Source: Paenibacillus sp. FSL H8-0537 (GTDB lineage: Bacteria; Bacillota; Bacilli; Paenibacillales; Paenibacillaceae). From it: DNA of 64,000 nt. The stretch is taken from NCBI RefSeq assembly GCF_038051995.1, contig NZ_CP150290.1, forward strand, positions 2,091,001 to 2,155,000. Direction: 5' to 3'. Below the pieces are notes generated by a model. The model ran no database searches. It was given only the letters and a program-made list of their open reading frames with translations, and was not told where the DNA came from. A program made the translations under genes and the position numbers. How positions within the stretch are numbered: the stretch's first letter is position 1; the number at the start of each line of letters is the position of its first letter. Shown one piece after another: positions 61,260-64,000 of this stretch.

Positions 61260-62834
61260 ATGGGTACGGATTTAACGGGAAATTCATCACCACGAACAAA
61301 CGGAACCCAGCAGGATAGCAGAGGATCAAAGACGACTAAGAAGCATTCGGAGGAAAAAGCAGAGCGTCCAATTTCACCTCAATTGGACCAGAACATCTGT
61401 CAGCTGGAAGAAGTGTTTTCCAAAAGTGCTGATATTATATTCAGGCATTGGGCTTATGGTCCCGAAATGCAGCATACGGCTTGCTCCGTTTATTATGAGT
61501 CACTTATGCAGGGTGAGTTTGTAAATTATATGAAGTCATCTCTTCAGGATCTCGTCACTTATGAAGTGGGTCCCGCAGATGGGATTAAGCCGGAGGATGT
61601 CTTCGCGTTTTTTGAGAATGCTGGGGTGTCAGAGAAAAAAGCGAATCTTCTTGACAATCTTGACCATGTGATAGATCAGATCACATACGGCAATATCGTT
61701 ATTTTTTTCAATCAATGGGACAAGGCTCTGGTTTATAAATCGATGGAGGTCGAGTCGAGACAGATTTCGGAGCCTGCGAATGAATCGGTTGTTCAGGGGC
61801 CTCGGGAGAGCACCGTCGAGAACTTAAAAAAAAATATCGGTCTGCTTCGCATGCGTTTAAGTACCCCAAAATTCAAGATTGAATCTCTCACTGCGGGTGG
61901 AGCAACCAAAACTCAGGTCGTTTACGGCTATGTCGAAGGTGTGGCAGATCCAGAACTGCTGAAGGAATTTGAAGCTAGATTAGACCAAATCACCAAGCTG
62001 GAAATATTGGAGACCTCCTATATTGAGCAAATAATCGAGGATGACACCTGGTCGCCCTTTCCTCAGCATCGGTATACGGAGCGTCCTGATGTAGCGGTGG
62101 CGGCTCTGCTGGAAGGCAAAATTGCAGTTCTCGTTCAGGGAACAGGTAGCATTTTATTATGCCCTGGCTTATTTACGGAGTTTTTCCAATCCAGCGAGGA
62201 TTACTACCAGAGAACCGTATATTCGAACATGATCCGCTGGCTTCGAATCATTGCGTTTCTATTAGCATTGACGCTGCCCAGCATATATATTGCATTATCT
62301 ACCTTTCACACGGAGCTCATCCCTACCGTCCTGCTGCTTACGATCATTGATACGCGAGAAGGAATTCCGCTTCCGGCTTTCTTCGAAGCGCTCATTATGG
62401 AGTTTTTCTTTGAGCTGCTTCGGGAAGCGGGAGTACGGCTGCCTAAGCCGATTGGCTCGGCCGTCAGCATTGTTGGAGCCCTTGTCGTTGGCGAAGCAGC
62501 CATCAACGCTGGCATTGCCTCGCCGATCATGGTTATTATCGTTGCGCTCACAGGTATCGCTTCGTTTGCTATTCCCCAATACAATATTGCGATCGCGCTG
62601 CGTATTTTAAAGTTTCCGCTTATGATATCGGCGACCGTAATGGGGGGCTTCGGAATAATGATTGTCTTTCTGCTCATTTTACTTCATCTTTGCAAGCTTC
62701 GTTCGCTTGGGCAGCCTTATATGAGACCGTTCGCTCCTTTTCAGTTCAATCAAATGCGGGATGTTATTGTAAGAGTACCGTTGAAAAAAATGCTTCAATC
62801 ACCGCGAAAGCATATAGCCAATCCAGAGAAGTAG
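61260..62834 (+). CDS. gerAA: Spore germination receptor A subunit (GerAA family)
   Basis: A 524-residue inner-spore-membrane protein. It has a polar N-terminal domain with a low-complexity start (1-45), the GerA N-terminal region (about 50-310) and about five to six C-terminal helices with FFELLREAGVRLPKPIGSAVSIVGALVVGEAAINAG and LTGIASFAIPQ, the family's most conserved segment. It forms a nutrient receptor with B and C subunits. AAGGTGATC lies before the ATG at 61260. gerAC follows after 37 bases; no gerAB lies between them. Confidence 0.94.
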   Translation: MGTDLTGNSSPRTNGTQQDSRGSKTTKKHSEEKAERPISPQLDQNICQLEEVFSKSADIIFRHWAYGPEMQHTACSVYYESLMQGEFVNYMKSSLQDLVTYEVGPADGIKPEDVFAFFENAGVSEKKANLLDNLDHVIDQITYGNIVIFFNQWDKALVYKSMEVESRQISEPANESVVQGPRESTVENLKKNIGLLRMRLSTPKFKIESLTAGGATKTQVVYGYVEGVADPELLKEFEARLDQITKLEILETSYIEQIIEDDTWSPFPQHRYTERPDVAVAALLEGKIAVLVQGTGSILLCPGLFTEFFQSSEDYYQRTVYSNMIRWLRIIAFLLALTLPSIYIALSTFHTELIPTVLLLTIIDTREGIPLPAFFEALIMEFFFELLREAGVRLPKPIGSAVSIVGALVVGEAAINAGIASPIMVIIVALTGIASFAIPQYNIAIALRILKFPLMISATVMGGFGIMIVFLLILLHLCKLRSLGQPYMRPFAPFQFNQMRDVIVRVPLKKMLQSPRKHIANPEK

Positions 62835-62871
62835 CTGAAGGCAAATAAATAACCGGAGAGAATGAGAAAAG

Positions 62872-64000
62872 ATGAAAAAGTGGATGGTTTTTATCTTCGT
62901 ATTAACTTCATTTCTGCTCCTTACGGGATGCTGGAATAAGACGGAATTAGATGAAGATGGTTTTGTGATGGCAATTGCGCTGGATCAAGGGAAAGGAGGC
63001 AGGCTTGAATTGACAACCCAAATGTATCGCCCGAATGCCGGGAAAGGGGGGGATGGGGGAACGTTAAAGCAATCCAAAAACCTTCTAATCAAAACAGAGG
63101 ATAATTCGGTATTTGAAGCGATTCGCGACATTCCGCTTCATTTGGGGAGAAAAGCCAATTGGACCCACACTCGTATTATATTGGTTGGTGAAAAGCTTGC
63201 AAGGTCAACTGACGTTGGTAAGCTAATCGATTTTTTTTACCGTGATCATGAGTCAAGGCATACGATATCGATTATGATCACCAAAGGGCGAGCGGATAAG
63301 ATATTGGAAAAGCAGCCAGCCATTGAGCAGACGATAGGTCAGCAGCTTTTGTTGACCAAGCAAGTATCCTATAAAAATGCTGCTAAATCATTGGATACAA
63401 CGCTGCTTAAATTGGGGCTGCAGATGAACAGTCCACAAAGTGATTCGTCTATTACTTATGTGTACGAAGATAAGAGAGCACAGGATATGTTCAATGCCGC
63501 CGGTCTCGCCCTTCTAAAAAAGGGGAAAATGAAGAGTGTATTATCTTCGAAAAAAGTAGAGGGGCTGGTGATGCTGCGTAATGAATATAAATCAGGAATT
63601 ATTGAGGTAGCCTGTCCGGGAAAAAAAAGTGAAACGGAGTCATTTGAAATTATGAAGCTAAGGACGCGGCTAAAGCCCAGCTTAATAGGGGATAAGGTAA
63701 GTGTTTTGGTTAAGACGGAAGCGGAGGGGGCAATCGGGGAATTAAAATGTACGGAAATAAAAACAAGAAAAGATGAAGCGGAATACCTCCAAAAAATGGA
63801 GGAAGAGATTAAGAAGCAAATGTTGGCGACCATTCATGATCTTCAAGCCTATAAAATGGATATCATTGACATTGGAAACAGAATCGCCAGATCCCATTTC
63901 AAAAAATGGGAAGATATGAAAGGAGATTGGGACAAGCAATTTGCGACCATTCCTTTTGACATCCATGTCCATTTAAGGCTAATAACGACCGGAACGGTCA
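62872..64000 (+). CDS. gerAC: Spore germination receptor C subunit lipoprotein (GerAC family), partial
   Basis: The first 376 codons are in the window and the frame is open to its end. It begins MKKWMVFIFVLTSFLLLTGCWNKTELDE, whose lipobox LLTGC gives a lipid-modified Cys 20 and whose CWNKTEL is the usual GerAC start. The rest matches the three-domain GerAC lipoprotein, including HTRIILVGEKLA and DFFYRDHESR in the first domain. GGAGAG lies upstream. It is in operon with gerAA; a B subunit would be expected after it. Confidence 0.92.
   Translation, partial: MKKWMVFIFVLTSFLLLTGCWNKTELDEDGFVMAIALDQGKGGRLELTTQMYRPNAGKGGDGGTLKQSKNLLIKTEDNSVFEAIRDIPLHLGRKANWTHTRIILVGEKLARSTDVGKLIDFFYRDHESRHTISIMITKGRADKILEKQPAIEQTIGQQLLLTKQVSYKNAAKSLDTTLLKLGLQMNSPQSDSSITYVYEDKRAQDMFNAAGLALLKKGKMKSVLSSKKVEGLVMLRNEYKSGIIEVACPGKKSETESFEIMKLRTRLKPSLIGDKVSVLVKTEAEGAIGELKCTEIKTRKDEAEYLQKMEEEIKKQMLATIHDLQAYKMDIIDIGNRIARSHFKKWEDMKGDWDKQFATIPFDIHVHLRLITTGTV

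Overview
The window looks like a chromosomal segment of a spore-forming Bacillales bacterium, most likely a Paenibacillus or close relative. This is inferred from gene content and order, not from a database search. Spore genes (gerAA, gerAC, a CotD-like coat protein), an S-layer-homology protein, T-box and preQ1 riboswitches, and a gene order following the Bacillus subtilis yrvM-rarA-cymR-yrvO-mnmA-yrrD-yrrI-alaS-yrzL-yrrK-yrzB-yrrL-yrrN-yrrO-pbpI neighbourhood all support it.

Layout. 1-12.6 kb: the end of tcdA, an orphan AraC-type response regulator, a FusB/FBP-like EF-G-binding protein, rarA, an AT-rich membrane-protein insert, a fumarylacetoacetate-hydrolase-family enzyme, a copCD copper pair, a CNNM/CBS protein, and the sulfur block mnmA (inverted), cymR, cysteine desulfurase and yrrD-like. 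12.7-19.1 kb: a complete, compositionally different skfA-B-C-E-F-G-H-like operon. It encodes a 57-residue precursor peptide (at 12862-13035), a radical SAM enzyme, a CPBP membrane protease, an ABC exporter/immunity pair, a HEAT-like protein and a thioredoxin-like protein, so a sporulation-killing-factor type ranthipeptide/sactipeptide. 19.1-29.8 kb: mntH with an MntR-like operator, an AI-2E family permease, T-box-alaS, ireB, ruvX, two DUF1292 proteins, mltG and the tRNA-hydroxylation pair trhP1/trhP2.

30-45.5 kb: a chemoreceptor, a GT2-GtrA glycosyltransferase with a phosphodiester-glycosidase protein, a class B PBP (PbpI-like), a second AI-2E permease, a NodB deacetylase with a C-terminal extension, an ECF sigma/anti-sigma pair, ilvD, a MarR regulator and an SLH-domain protein. 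45.6-52.2 kb: a nucleoside uptake and breakdown module (BMP lipoprotein, ABC ATPase, two permeases, a molybdopterin-type oxidoreductase, a nucleoside phosphorylase) and a decayed VOC/PhnB gene. 52.2-56.4 kb: an AIM24-family protein, a preQ1-I riboswitch and queCDEF, then a Cys/Ser/Arg-rich CotD-like protein. 56.5-64 kb: a ThuA-GalM fusion, a gerAA/gerAB deletion remnant, a LysM-GMC oxidoreductase with a possible sigma-G promoter, and gerAA-gerAC with a clear sigma-G-like promoter.

Two signals stand out. One is the skf-like operon with a divergent core peptide in which the expected thioether acceptor is Leu rather than Met. The other is a dispersed ~98-bp composite palindromic repeat (GC-rich hairpin plus AT-rich palindrome) present in five copies, one of which sits between the preQ1 riboswitch terminator and queC.
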